Shown: positions 21,818 through 33,762 of the stretch, one piece after another
How the letters are laid out: each line of letters begins with the position of its first letter
Position numbering within the stretch: the first letter of the stretch is position 1
DNA from: Eunapius fragilis
Lineage: Eukaryota; Porifera; Demospongiae; Spongillida; Spongillidae
Assembly (NCBI GenBank): GCA_963681505.1
Contig: OY811990.1
Location: 1,723,435 to 1,787,434 of the forward strand
Direction: 5' to 3'
Length of the DNA: 64,000 bases
The notes under the pieces: model-generated
Told to the model about the DNA's origin: nothing
The model's input: only the letters and a program-made list of their open reading frames with translations
The model's database searches: none
Program-made: the position numbers and the translations under genes

Positions 21818-21999
21818 TGATTGTAGTGTCAAATGTGATGAACCAAAATCATGATGTCCAACAGTCCCAAGGTCCCAGAGTGTAACCTCAGTTCATGCAA
21901 TAGAATGATAGCTATTTCAGTGACATCAGGTTCATGTCTAAGTTTTTCTGAAATAAAGGTGATTGTCACCACTGCAGCTTGTTGATCATTTCATTTGTA

Positions 22000-22350
22000 G
22001 CAAAAATGGCTCCTCCCCTTTAAAGAGCTTTAGTCTATACCAAAACAATGGAGTCACTGGGGGGTGACAGAAAATATCTGCCTGTGCTTGAGAAGGCTAA
22101 CCTAGCCCAAAATTGTCGCATGTCTCCAACATTGTAAGTGTGTTTTTAAGATATCAATAACAACTTAGTCAATAACCATAAAACATTATAAATATGTTCA
22201 CAAGAAGGCAATAAGAATGGAACTATATATAGCTTCCAGTGACAGCTGCACAGGATTTCTTATTTCCTCATTGCCATAGTGGGACGATAATCTATTGAGT
22301 GGGAAGAGGGTAATATTGTCAATGGTTCATTCCCAATGGCATGGACAACA

Positions 22351-22402
<52 letters not shown>

Positions 22403-23560
22403 CTGGGAGAAGGTGAAAGAATGGTGGTGTAAATAATGTAGTGCAGAATCGATTCTCTTACATGTAGCACATTCACACCACATCAACATGCATGCATTGT
22501 ACATGTACCTAGTACCACATCATCCTGGGCATCTGGGGCACTTATAGAATTAAGAAGAGTACAGGGAATAGTGTTACATATCAAATGAGTAGGAAGGTAT
22601 TTAAAGGTGTGGGCAAATACATGGTTGTATCTATAGGCATGGGGAGGTTTCCCAATCTGAACAACCAGGGGACCTGGGTGCTGTTTTGCTCAACCCAGTT
22701 TGGCTGGTGTCACTGGTCATGCATGTGCAGCAGGTGTCGGTAGGATTGCTTGGGTGGGCCAGTACATAAGGTACAGGCAAGCAAGCAATACGCACATACA
22801 CAAGCATGCGCGCGCACACACAAATACACAAGCACACATACAATGTGAAGAGGTGGAACACATTCAATAGCCCTCATGATAAAACAAATGCAAGATGCAA
22901 ATAAAAAGCATTTAAGTATAGTTGTGAAAGGTACTTCTAAACTCCATTGCTATTTTAACCAGAGTGTTTTCTCAGACTAGCTGTCAAAAGTGAACTACTA
23001 GGCTATAAAAACTGCAGCTGATAACGTGACCTCATTCCTACAACCACATTACCCTTATCATCTGATCACACATGTAGGGGAGGGGAATGGATGTAGTAGT
23101 ATCCTTTGAAGGCTTACTGCCTCTACCCCTTCTGTATATTTACATGTCCCAACCCCATCCTCCTCTCTGAAGGGCTTAGTCCCATGCCCCTCCTCCCCCT
23201 ACGAAAGGCAGAGTGCCCCACACGTCCACTCCTGCACTAAGCCCTTCAGAAGGGAGGAGGGGATTGGCATACACAGTGCTTAGAGATGAAACTCACAACC
23301 TAAGCAAACTTTTTACAGGCCATCCACCATCCTGAAGAGAGCACAGGAGTCAGTACAATATTTGGGTGGTCACAGTAAGCTTCTCTTCATCACCTAGCAA
23401 GCTGGGAGATACCTTGTACTTTTTCATCCCTGTAATAAAAAATAGAGGCCTCAAAATAAATACAAGTATCCCACAATCAGATTAAGGTACATGTAGGCAG
23501 ACGAATACACAACCACATAATATTATGTACATAGGCTTTGGGGATAAATATAATATTAGT
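22000..23560 (+). repeat. Direct segmental duplication with 62.35-63.55 kb, left copy
   Basis: Blocks shared in the same order: TATCAATAACAACTT and what follows at 22155 and 62457; CAGCTGCACAGGATTTCT at 22242 and 62564; a CA array at 22354-22400 against one of about 170 bases; and AAGGGCTTAGTCCCA/CTGCACTAAGCCC at 23170-23260 and 63240-63310. No coding frame is supported inside. Confidence 0.8.
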
Positions 23561-23586
23561 AATATACACCCCAGGAAAAGAGCTGG

Positions 23587-23589
<3 letters not shown>

Positions 23590-23653
<64 letters not shown>

Positions 23654-23725
23654 TGTGTGTGTGCATTTGTGTGTGTGTGCATTTGTGTGTGTGTGTGTGC
23701 ATGTGCGTGCGCGTGCACTTGTGTA
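23590..23725 (+). repeat. (TG)n microsatellite with CATTTG interruptions
   Basis: About 60 bases of pure TG, then interrupted repeats. All long frames over it are artefacts. Confidence 0.95.
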
Positions 23726-24019
23726 CAGACCACACCCAGGCATTGTAATGACCAGTGGCCCTTTCTGGGGTACAGGCCACACCCAGACATTAAAATGACT
23801 AATGGCTAGAGAGAATCTGAATTCTTGCCCAGACCAACTGACCAGCATGCAGCTTGAGAGATTTAAATATTAACCCCAGGGTACAGACCACACCCAAATG
23901 ACACAACTGACTAGCAGCTAGAGATATTTAACTCATTCTTGTCCAGAGTACAGATCAACCCGACAGGTTACATCAGCATCAGCTTAAACGATTCTTCCTA
24001 ATATACACATAATATATAC

Positions 24020-24055
24020 ACCCTAGGAAAAGAGCTGGGAGTATGTGTGTGTGTG

Positions 24056-24103
<48 letters not shown>

Positions 24104-24174
24104 CGTGTGTGTGTGTGTATGTGTGTGTGTTTTTAATTCACACACACATACACACACATACACATGCACACACA

Positions 24175-24231
<57 letters not shown>

Positions 24232-24235
24232 GCCC
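24020..24235. repeat. (TG)n followed by (CA)n, palindromic
   Basis: A TG tract at about 24043-24130 passes through TTTTTAATTC into a CA tract at 24140-24230. The two halves can fold on each other. Confidence 0.9.
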
Positions 24236-24379
24236 AGACAGCACAACTGACTAGCGGCTAGAGGTATTTAACCCATTCTTGCCCAGGGTACTGGCCACAC
24301 CCAGGCAACTCAACTAGATAGATTTAACCCAATCCTGCCCAAAGTACAGACCACACCCAGACGACCCAACCGACTAGAG

Positions 24380-24681
24380 GCTAGAGATATTTAACCCATT
24401 CTTGCCCTCAAACCAACAGCATCAGCTAAAGTGATTCTTCCTAATGTACACCCCAGGAAAAAGAGCTAGGAGTATGTAGGAATGTGTGTGTGCGCGCGTG
24501 CACGTGGTGTGTCATTGCGCATATCGGGATGCTAGAGATATTTAACCCATTCTTGCCCTCAAACCAACAGCATCAGCTAAAGTGATTCTTCCTAATGTGC
24601 ACCCCAGGAAAAAGAGCTAGGAGTATGTAGGAATGTGTGTGTGCGCGCGTGCGTGTGGTGTGTCATTGCGCATATCGGGAT
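24380..24681 (+). repeat. Near-identical tandem duplication of about 151 bases
   Basis: GCTAGAGATATTTAACCC starts a unit at about 24380 and again at about 24531. The two copies differ at only a few sites. Older, more diverged units with CACCCCAGGAAAAGAGCT lie at 23568 and 24018. Confidence 0.9.
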
Positions 24682-25423
24682 GAGGTATGAAGGAACGGAC
24701 CGTTAACTTACGCAGTCGTAGCAAACAGGTAGATGCACGCCGAGCGCACGTTCGTCTATCCACGCCGATGAAAGAAATATTCAAATGTATTGAACCAAGG
24801 GCACATTTCGAGCATTTAGAAAACCACACGCTCCTCCCACTCACACACGCACCAGCACTTATAATGTGCACTATTAGGGCGCGCCCACCATTTGATGCTT
24901 ATTAATCATTTTCATTATTGACCTCTAAAGAAAATGATTACGTAATAATGAAAGTAATTAATTTTGTTCTTGATTCTCCTGCTCGCAAAATGAAAGCGAA
25001 AAATAAAATAATGTATTACTTATATTTTAAAAATAATCCTACTGCGTTAATGTTTGAAAACAATCAAATACTTTACATGCGTTTTCAATGCATAGACGTG
25101 TATGGATGTCCGAAATTGCTGGACATGGGACGTGATTTCACTCACTTCAAAAGTTGTAGGTTTTCACCATTCGTCATAGATTAACGTGGCAATATCTGTT
25201 CATACATATAGTCATGGCCGAGTGGTTAAATCTCTCTTCCATGGTCACATGCTCTTCAAATTTAGATACCAACCTAAGCACAGTGCTCTGGCACAAAGTT
25301 GTGAGTGCTATGAGGTAGGGTTTTTTTCCACTCTCGTAGCATGTGACACCATAGAATTACAGAGGCTTTTAAGAATTAAGGAATCTACAGCTTGGATTCA
25401 TTACACAAAGTGTATACCTAAAA
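24682..25423. other. Unrecognised open frames
   Basis: A plus-strand frame of 88 codons at 24918-25184 (NDYVIMKVINFVLDSPARKM) and one of 84 codons at 25186-25440 have no domain that I recognise. The second overlaps a transposase remnant on the other strand. At 25214 GGCCGAGTGGTTAAA resembles the A box of a leucine or serine tRNA but has no B box, so at most it is a SINE scrap. Confidence 0.3.
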
Positions 25424-25960
25424 TTATATGCCTGAAGTAGCATGTCTATGAGATTTATATACCGTTTTTATCAACTTCTCAATGTCAGAGCCTGATATGT
25501 GACCTTCTAGACAGCCAAACATGTAATATTTTTCTTTCTTAAAGTAGTTATGCATTGTCTTAGGGTTTATGGAGTCCATGGCTTCTGGTATTTTTCTCAG
25601 TTTTGGAAGAGTATGTGCTCTTGTGTATGTCTTAGCGTGTCCCCAACATCGGTGAATTCAGAGTGAAACTTTGGCAACATGATACATGTGCGTCCACGTT
25701 ATTCCAAAAATCTTTGCAGTTGAGTATTTTCATCTTTGATATCAGTGTGAGTAGTTGTTTCATGTCGCATCTTTACTTTTGGCTTGTACCTCCCTCGTTC
25801 TTTAAGAACCTGAATCAGTCCTTTAGGAGTTCCATCATGTGTGTTCATTTCCTGTACCCTTCCTTGCCATACTACATCTCTTAGGCAGTGCTGTTATCCT
25901 CCTGGCTTTGCATCCATATGTGCAGCTATTAATGCATCATCCACAAATGCATTATTGCAA
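25424..25960 (-). mobile_element. DNA-transposon transposase remnant (DDE type, LPKFHxE family)
   Basis: The minus strand reads AHMDAKPGG, then LRDVVW-GRVQEMN, DGTPKGLIQVLKERG, RTCIMLPKFHSEF, WGHAKTYTRAH, PEAMDSINPKTMHNYF, YYMFGCLEGHISGSDIEKLI and KSHRH. This order matches the last third of a widespread animal and fungal DDE transposase with LPKFHCELNxIExxWG and a C-terminal YKSHRRI. One frame change before DGTPKG, a stop before RGRTC and another frame change at WGHAK show it is dead. It touches the donor end of the kinase exon at 25978, so it lies in that gene's intron or replaces its next exon. Confidence 0.65.
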
Positions 25961-25977
25961 CTGCTGGCTCAACTCAC

Positions 25978-26132
25978 CGCATTTGACGAGGCATAGGGAA
26001 TTTCCCGAAGGGAAAAAACTTCCCAAAGGAGCATCCCAAATGCCCACATGTCCCCCTTGACAAGGGAGAACCTACCACTATTCACTTCGGGCGCCATCCA
26101 ACATGTACCGATACCGCCATGGTGTGGGTTAT
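25978..26132 (-). CDS. Protein-kinase exon (activation loop to helix F), tyrosine-kinase-like
   Basis: The minus-strand exon reads GTCWMAPEVNSGRFSLVKGD and continues MWAFGMLLWEVFSLREIPY. WMAPE is the P+1 loop, DMWAFG the subdomain IX aspartate block, and LLWEVFSLxxIPY is typical of animal receptor tyrosine kinases, with TKL kinases the alternative. The exon runs from an AAAG acceptor at about 26133 to a GTGAGT donor after SSNA at 25978, phase 0. One residue seems missing between GTC and WMAPE, and upstream sequence to 26367, although open, does not look like kinase. No exon with the glycine loop or HRDLxxxN was found. It may be one exon of a gene with long introns or an isolated leftover. Confidence 0.6.
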
Positions 26133-26367
26133 CTTTACCAGTTTTTTTTTGCCTGTTGTACCTTCTCTTTCGGGTACCATGCAGCATCAAGCTGTGACAT
26201 AACATTGCGGGGCTATGTAGCCCTTCACATATTAATACAAACATAACTCCGTTAAGTACACTGACCAAGTGTCCATGCAGCCTTGATTGTGTGCTTTTAT
26301 AAAAAATACAAGGACCACTCTTATGACCTATTATAATGTACTCCTGATCTTCTGAGATGACCTTCAC

Positions 26368-26775
26368 ACCTCAATCCACAGAACCACCACTGGTGATGTT
26401 TAGGACTTGACAGTAACTCTTATCACAACATCTAAACATGGCTACAAACTTTGCAGTGGTTAGTAATAAGCGATGTATAAAGTATTAAGATGATGTAATG
26501 CTCCAAGCCAATATATGAAGTTAGGTCTGTTTGGTAACTAGACCGCTAACTTCTAGAGGGTGTAGCACCACACTGATTCATAGACACTTTCCTGTCAGTT
26601 GTTACATTGCCTCCCAACCGTAATAGGCTATATGTCCAAGGGTAGAGCATCTTTATTCTTAATCAGTAGTGTAATGAGCCACCAGTATATAGATAAATAG
26701 GTACATAGGTATTGAAATTTGGAGCTTTACCACTTGCCAAGGTATTGACTACAGGGCTCCGGAGGGAAGTACTGA
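26368..26775. other. No gene recognised
   Basis: Lies between the kinase exon and the foldback arm. No catalytic-loop exon is visible on the minus strand. Confidence 0.4.
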
Positions 26776-27285
26776 TCGGAAGTCTCGCTAGAGACTTCCA
26801 TATAGGTTTTGACCCCGACTATGAATTTAATTAAAATCCCTCGACCCTACCGTACTGTTGCTTCGCTCCCGACGATCGGATCGTCTAACTTATTGCGGCA
26901 ATCGATCTAGAAGTCAAAACTGAGTAGTTTCGTTTTTTGTTTCACGCCGTAGAACCGCGTGGTTGTCGAGAACGAAAAATACTGCCGTCCTCGTTCCCCT
27001 TCCAAAAATAATGGGCGGGTCGTCTGTTTCTTCTTCTTCTGCTTCTTGAGAACTCATAACTCGGGACAGGAACACTTTTAAGCAATAAAAATTGCACCAA
27101 TAGCTTTAGAATTTGCTGGAGGACTCGCTTTGATACAAAAGCCTATATACGGTCTTACCAATTCTAATTAAGCAAAGGTACCTAGAAAATTTTCACAATA
27201 CGTCTGGATTGAATTAAATCGGTTAAATGAAAGGGGGGAAACCTGCGATGCAACAGTGATTTGGGTGTTTTAAAAAATAAGGAAA
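26776..27285 (-). mobile_element. Side arm of foldback family A (minus orientation)
   Basis: Reverse complement of the arm at 39944-40389, with the same terminal palindrome GAAGTCTCTAGCGAGACTTC. It carries about 100 extra bases next to the hairpin. The free end faces the kinase exon. Confidence 0.8.
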
Positions 27286-27576
27286 CAAGTAAATAAAAAC
27301 ATTCTCTCTGAGAAAGTTGGTGGGATATAGGTTTTTCAGGCAAATAGTATACTGGTGTAAAAAGCAAGGAAACAAGTTTCATTAGACGGGAAAATGTAAT
27401 AATCCTATATTTAGCACAGAAACAGCATATGCCTTAGTCGAAGTGTGCTAAATATAGGACTATTACATTTTCCCGTCTGATGAAACTTGTTTCCTTGCTT
27501 TTTACACCAGTATACTATTTGCCTGAAAAACCTATATCCCACCAACTTTCTCAGAGAGAATGTTTTTATTTACTTG
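27286..27576. mobile_element. Foldback hairpin element (family A)
   Basis: CAAGTAAATAAAAACATTC at one end and its reverse complement at the other; arms of about 130 bases differ at very few sites. Confidence 0.9.
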
Positions 27577-29750
27577 TAGAAATAGGCAGTGTGCCTCAGA
27601 TGTTATATGTGGTGTCCCTGCAGAATGAATGAAGAACTGACATGACACATTCAGGTGGCTGCACAGATGTCCTGGCAATTTCCATATGTCCCTAACAATT
27701 TATTTTTCCTGACATTTTGTTCTAGTAGCAATGGGTGAACAGGTGTGTTCCTACAAAGTGACATCATTGGACTGCTTGCTGGGAGCCACCAGGCTGTGAA
27801 TTAGGTGATAGGTCGAACAACCACATACACTTAGAAAAATAATGCGCTGTGTGTCTTTGCCTTCAATGCTGTTAGCCAAAAAGTACCACTCGCAATAGAC
27901 TGGCTACCCGTGTATCTGACCCACTTGAAAATGGTCCCAGTCATTATATCTTGAACTGTGGTTGTGTCATGGAAGTGGGCATACTCTCGCCCTGGGGTTT
28001 GGGGGAGGAGTATGGAATTTCCCGAATCGATTTTTGGGTATGTTGTGCACTCTTTAGCTACACTTTTAGATAACCTATTCTTGTCATCAAAAAAGCTATT
28101 TTTGTTATGTATGATAGTTTGTGGATTGTAGAGTACATGAAGTAACTTTTTAGCCTTTCTAGCAAACATTTCAATAAGAAAAGGTGTTCATGCCTCAAGC
28201 AGTTGTAACCAGCAGTCCGGAGGAATGCGAGCGAGAGGGATAAAGGTTAGGGCTTAGAGCTAGGGTGGGGCCGAAGGCCCGCTACATGAATCAAATTTCA
28301 CCCCCTCTCCAAATCCGACCCCAATTTGCACCCGTCCCTCCCTCCCGACACTCTTCAATGAAAGTTAATTAGGGCGTCCCTCTCGGGTTGACGCCATCTT
28401 TTTGGACGAGGGCGCCTTCGGTGCCATACCCTACTTCCCTAACAACCAGTAGTAGTAGTCAGTCATGGTCACCTTCTTATACGACAGTTGGTTAGGCCAA
28501 TGGTTATGTGCTCCGCTAAGGAAGCTACGCCAGTCTCCGTAGTTTGGGGTTAATGAATATTGAATTGACAGTACTGGTCAGAAAAAGGATTCCTTAACTA
28601 AGAATGAAGCAGCATAGGTTGCAGAAGTCACTGGTACTGTGTACCTTCCTTTTTTCCTGCCTGTTTGTTTGTTCTCTTTTAGTATTGGTGGTGTTACCAT
28701 CTGTTTAACTTGCTATGTCAGATTCAGTTCATTGATCCAGATGTATTCATCTTTCTTTGTTTTTTGCATGTTTGAGTTTGTCACGTCATAGGACAGTTTT
28801 TGCTTGATAGCCCACAGTTCTTATAGACAGTTGCTTATTTAAAACTAAATTTGAATATCATACCAAACAAAGAATCACCTAGCGGACTTCTGACATTGGT
28901 TCTGCTAAGAATGAAATGGAAAAGACAAGTATCTAATTGTAAGTGGCTTGCTGTTCTATGATTGAAATTTGCTTAGCAGCTGAAATTGATGACGAAATGC
29001 ATTGTTGGAGTCAGTGAAGATCATCAAAACATTGAACACACAAGGTGATATATTAAAGCCAGTTACTTAGCGGGAGATGTCTTTCTGTCTATGAGCAGTC
29101 GTGCGAGGACTGAATGAGCTCATTCATGCTGATACCTCAAGGAGATTAAGGTACGATTGTGTGTGTGTGTGCATGAGTGTGTGTGTATGTTCATGAGTGT
29201 GTATATTTGTGCCTTAAATTGTTTCATTTAGTCGCTGTCTTTGAATCCTGTTATTTTTAAAAATCAGGCTTGCTGACCATTGTTTATGCCCAGTGCCAAG
29301 GAACAAATGCAACATACATGTATGCAAGCATTTTTTCCCCCTCCAACATCAACAGACACCATCACCTTCAGTGGATTGAACAGTAACCAGCTGATGTCAT
29401 GCATTGCCATCCATTCGCATTAGCACACATAGGTAAGGTTCAATAAACCTCTTGTATGTATACCTGTATGTAGTATGGGTGCAATGGCATAATATTGACA
29501 CATTGTGCTGTGTGTTAGTAGACACACCTCGACTAGATGGTAGTCGATGAGGACTGGTGCTAGTTGCAGAAGGCAGTTTTCACCAGGGTGCAAACATTCT
29601 GGACCAGCCAGACCTGAAGGATGAGAGAAGGTGAGAGGGTTGTGTGGTGTGTGTAACCTTTTGTTTTGGTGGGGCAGTCGCGACCAACTTCTCATTTGTC
29701 CCTGTTACTAGTGTAACAGTGGGCTATTCCATTATCTAATCGCATACCCC
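27577..29750. other. No gene recognised, one unexplained frame
   Basis: A minus-strand frame at 27831-28169 (112 codons, containing FARKAKKLLHVLYNP and SILLPQTPGREYAHFHD) has normal-looking composition but no known domain and no clear splice sites. Short TG-rich sequence lies at 29158-29212. Confidence 0.35.
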
Positions 29751-29759
29751 CACAGAAGA

Positions 29760-29925
29760 CAAGAATTAGTGTCCTGGGGGGCATGTCCAATGATTGTGGG
29801 GGGAGACGTGAGCCGTCTGGGGTACTGTACGGGAACAGGTGTGTGTCCTGGGGGGAGAGACATGAGCCGTCCGGGGTACTGTAGGGGAACAGGTATGCTT
29901 CCCGCGTGTTATATATGGGTAAAAA
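29760..29925 (-). repeat. Minisatellite, about two to three units of 55 bases
   Basis: Units contain GTGTCCTGGGG, GAGCCGTCTGGGGTACTGTA and GGGAACAGGTGTG. The reverse complement forms another small array at 32098-32290. Confidence 0.75.
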
Positions 29926-30473
29926 CAAAAAATGGATGAACTCTTAACAAAGGCTTGTGCCGGTGCACGTCCATCTTCTAAGTAACACAGCTAGGTCACC
30001 ATGTTTCTAGTGTAGAAGAAGCAACTGAACATTTTATGTCTGAAGGCAAACACACAGAAGAATACAACAATGAAACTTGCCACTTCGTATATCACTTGTT
30101 TTCATGTTCTTTAATCAACGCCCTTTGCAAGGCTAATATTCATGCTTTGATTAGCACGTGATAACTATTCTGAAGCATTATAATAATTGGTCTCTAAATC
30201 ACGCATGATATTTGAGGTCACAGTCTCCATCTTGACAGAGTGTGCAAATTGTATAAACGGTTGCCATCTTGAAAGAGAACTATGAGATATTTACAATAAA
30301 CTAACACAAAGGTCATTAGATCCACTTACATGTAAATCAGATTTTTTTAAATAGAGATACATTGGGGAGACATCCAAGAGCTTCTTACTTTTTTAAATCG
30401 GAGTGTCCCTAGGGAAGGGGAGTTTTCCAAGGGGTGACCAGTGTCGACTATGTCTGTGTCCTGGGGGCAGTGG

Positions 30474-30560
30474 CAGATCCAGCATATTTTAGGCTCATTA
30501 AAACCGGGCAATTATGGGCACGGTCCTATAATTGCCTGGTTTTAATGAACCTAAAATATG
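30474..30560. mobile_element. Half copy of the 109-base palindromic MITE
   Basis: Begins CAGTGGCAGATCCAGCATAT and matches 19891-19980, then stops before the right terminal repeat. Confidence 0.75.
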
Positions 30561-31100
30561 GGGTCAAAAAAAATTTCCAGGGGACCTCCTATGAAGTTAG
30601 TCGTGTGAATTTGTCCAGGGGACAAATCTTTAATCAAAGCTGTCCTGGGGTGGGTGGGGGGGGGGGGGGGGGGGGTACAACGTACTGTCCAGATCGAGGG
30701 TTGTGTGCACACATGAGCTGTCCAGAGTAGATGTATTTTATAACGTGTCTTCCGTGGGGGTGTACGATTATTAAATGTAATAACCTAACATACGTACATC
30801 CAAGATGGCTACTGTCCCCTTCAGTTGGTGCATACAAATACCTGTGTCTTGGATTACCTGTTCATTATCCCTTTGATCAGCCTTGGGGGTTATAATGGTG
30901 TTATTTTCTTTGTGACAAACATAGGGATACATAACGTGGGAGGAGGGGGGTGGTTATTTGAATTACTGATGCTTTATATAGGAAACACTAGGACTAGGAG
31001 GGAATTATTCCCCAGATTACTCTGCATCTGTTGTAAACCGTTTGTTAAACATCTCTCCTGTTTTTTTTTTGTTTGATGCATCTATAGTTGAGGTCATGTG
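30561..31100. other. No gene recognised
   Basis: Contains a G run of about 20 bases at 30655-30676. Open frames show no family pattern. Confidence 0.4.
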
Positions 31101-31229
31101 TACAATGCATGGCCGGGAGGAATCACCTCTCTCTCTCACTCCTGTTCCCTTTCTCCATTCCCCTCACTCCCTCTTTCACCTTCCATCCCCCTCCGATCTC
31201 CATGTCCCTTCCTCCAGGTATCTGCTTGG

Positions 31230-31557
31230 AACCTCACTCCCCAGATAGTAGCCAATGGCATCCTCACCCATGACCCCCACCAGCAGTCCCCATCCAGAAG
31301 TCCTAGGACATGGAGAGGGAGACCCGAGGACCTCCACCATCAAGGCCCAGAGCGGACCCAATCTCATACCTCCGGCAGTCCCTCTCCCCAGTCTATAGCA
31401 CACAAGCCTACAGCACACAAGCCTGGAGCGAGGCCACCAATGGGGTGGCAGATGAGTTGGTGGCCCTGCTTGCTGTGTTCTGTGACGACCTTGTTATCTA
31501 TATGGACACAGCAGCCCCCGGAGTCCCTGTCCTGACTCCTCTGGATCAGCAAACATA
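31230..31557 (+). CDS. Possible C-terminal exon of an unknown host gene
   Basis: In one frame the end reads WSEATNGVADELVALLAVFC and continues DDLVIYMDTAAPGVPVLTP, then LDQQT and a stop at 31557. The composition from 31430 on is protein-like with amphipathic character, unlike the simple sequence around it. A TTCCTCCAG acceptor at about 31216 fits. I do not recognise the family. Confidence 0.25.
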
Positions 31558-32097
31558 GTGGAGGCAGACAAGGCTGTAGTGGTGAAGCAGGGGATGGCTT
31601 CAGCACCAGTAGTTGCCATGACAACAGCAGCTGGTTCGTTGACATCGGACACCAGATGCAAAGGGCTTGCCACCTACGATGATTGGACAGTATGAGCAAG
31701 GTAGTCCACACACCCCTGCATGGTCCGTCTACACACTGCCGGGTATATGTATCATTTCCGAATTAACACAAGGAGAGAAGTGTAAAACAAGAGCGGGCCC
31801 AGCAGCATGTATAAAGGTTGTGCAATGGGCAGAGCGAAGTGACTTTATTTGTCTTATTCGCCATTTTGAGTGTCGAAAGCAATAGTATGGGTAAGGCTTG
31901 TTGTGGGGTGAGTGGGCTAGGGGGGGGGGGGGGGGGAGGTTCTTGTATGTACATTACACGTGATCCACGCACTAGCAATGGGTCTATTCAGTGTGCATAA
32001 AAATATTTGTCATGCTATAAATGTATATTGTCCCCATGCAGGCATCAAGTCATTGCAGACATACATTTTGAGAAGTACTGACTGACCAGACAACCTC
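31558..32097. other. No gene recognised
   Basis: Includes a G run at 31920-31936. Confidence 0.4.
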
Positions 32098-32290
32098 AGT
32101 CCCCCAGGAGACATACTTGTTCCCCTACAGTACACTGGATGGCTCACGTCTCTCCCCCTCAGGACACACACCTGTTCCACCCCAGATGGCTCACATCTCT
32201 ACCCCAGGACACACACCTGCACCCCTACAGTACCCTGGACGCTCACCCCAGGACACACACCTATACCCTTAGAGTATCTCAGACAGTACT
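32098..32290 (+). repeat. Minisatellite, inverted relative of 29760-29925
   Basis: Repeats of CAGGACACACACCTG with ATGGCTCACRTCTCT and CCCCTACAGTACMCTGGA, in the opposite orientation to the 29.8 kb array. Confidence 0.8.
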
Positions 32291-33055
32291 AGTCCATAAT
32301 GATTATCTTACAGGAGGACCCCGGAAAATGCACATTGTCATGTCACAAGCGGCTCGTTTTATGCATTTGCTATATGTGTGTATACATGTTATATTATAAC
32401 CAGCTGTATCTTAATAATTATTTTATAATGTGAATTATATCAAAACGACGTTATCCTTTCCAAAATAGTTTGGAGACGCCCTCTTACTATATACAATCCA
32501 TGATTATACAGTCGAGAAAGCGCCTACAGATGGGCTTAACCTTACAGTGCACGAGGTAGAAAATCGTGGTTACTATCTAATGAACTCGGACATGCCAAGC
32601 AGTAGCTGTTGTCCGTAGCGCACATATAAACAGCACGCGCACACATAAAAACGCATATACAATCGATCGCGCGCGCAGACACATTTACCGCGCATTATGA
32701 AAATTCCATATTGTATAGAGTCCGGCTAAGAATACGGACACACCTTAAAAATAATTTACCTGCCAATTACAAAAATCGTATAGCCCACCCTTAACAGTTA
32801 ACACAATAAAAATGCTGATAATTAGATATACGGAACAAATGGTGGTCTTAATTTATTTGCGAAACGCTAATGATCTAACTATTTGGAATATGGCGTCGAA
32901 AATTTTGATGCCCCATAACTTGTCCTCCGTTAACATTTTGACAAAAACATAAGCACAATTGAAATCGCCACACTGTGACCTATCCAACCATGGTATTACT
33001 ATTTGTTTGTGAAACATAGGATTTCCTAACTTAATGTGAACAATCATTCATATTT
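32291..33055. other. No gene recognised
   Basis: AT-rich sequence without supported frames. Confidence 0.45.
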
Positions 33056-33340
33056 TATAAATGGAGTCATGTATGGCAGCGAATAGGGACCTAGCGCATA
33101 TAAAAAATTTCCAGGAAGGAACTTCAAAGTTGACGCGTGCAATTAACCAGTTACCGCCGAGATACGCACATCTGCGTCAAAAATGTGTTTACCATTACCA
33201 ATGAATTCTTCCAGACCCTTTGAAAAATTATACCAATTTGAAGTCACTCATGTTCACGGCTTCAGATTATGTTGTTGAAACCCCCTTTCTGCTAACATAA
33301 CATTCCTCTGTACATTGCCTCATTTAGTTGTTTATGGACA
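33056..33340 (+). repeat. Local repeat C, copy 0
   Basis: CAAAGTTGACGCGTGCAATT, ATACGCACATCTGCGTCAAA and GTTCACGGCTTCAGATTAT recur at 36483-36960 and 37303-37790. This copy is shorter and diverges near 33340. Confidence 0.85.
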
Positions 33341-33351
33341 ACTCCTCTCAA

Positions 33352-33762
33352 GTTCCTTCAAAATTTTACTTCGTAGGCCATAAACTCTGCACAATAACTA
33401 TTTCACAGCTAGCAAATTAAATTTCCATTCAATGACCACGAAAACTTTTTATTTATAAGAATACTTTTTGTGAATAAAATGGCGGCCAGAGTCCAAATTG
33501 AGCCGCAAATTTGGCCACGCACGACCGTTTTTCCAGGCAAGCGCTTTTTATACAGCCATGCATCTGTACATATACCTCTGCATAGGTTTAAAAATTATAG
33601 CAACTAGAGTGTATATCTAGACACTCGTATAACTAGATCTAAAAATAATAATCAATATAGTCACAGTCTACATTGTACCTTAGCTAGCTAAAAGCGCACA
33701 ACCTTCCTTGTGCTATATTCATGCACTTGCAGCCATCACCTTGCGCACAACAGGCGGAGAAT
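33352..33762 (+). repeat. Local repeat D, copy 0 (3' flank and tail of the DUF1254 gene)
   Basis: Matches 38466-38863 over about 400 bases. It covers the downstream flank and the last coding bases of the minus-strand gene. Confidence 0.9.

Noticed and set aside
25205-25290. tRNA gene suggested by GGCCGAGTGGTTAAA
   Set aside because: Only an A-box-like word is present; no B box, no acceptor-stem pairing and no cloverleaf.
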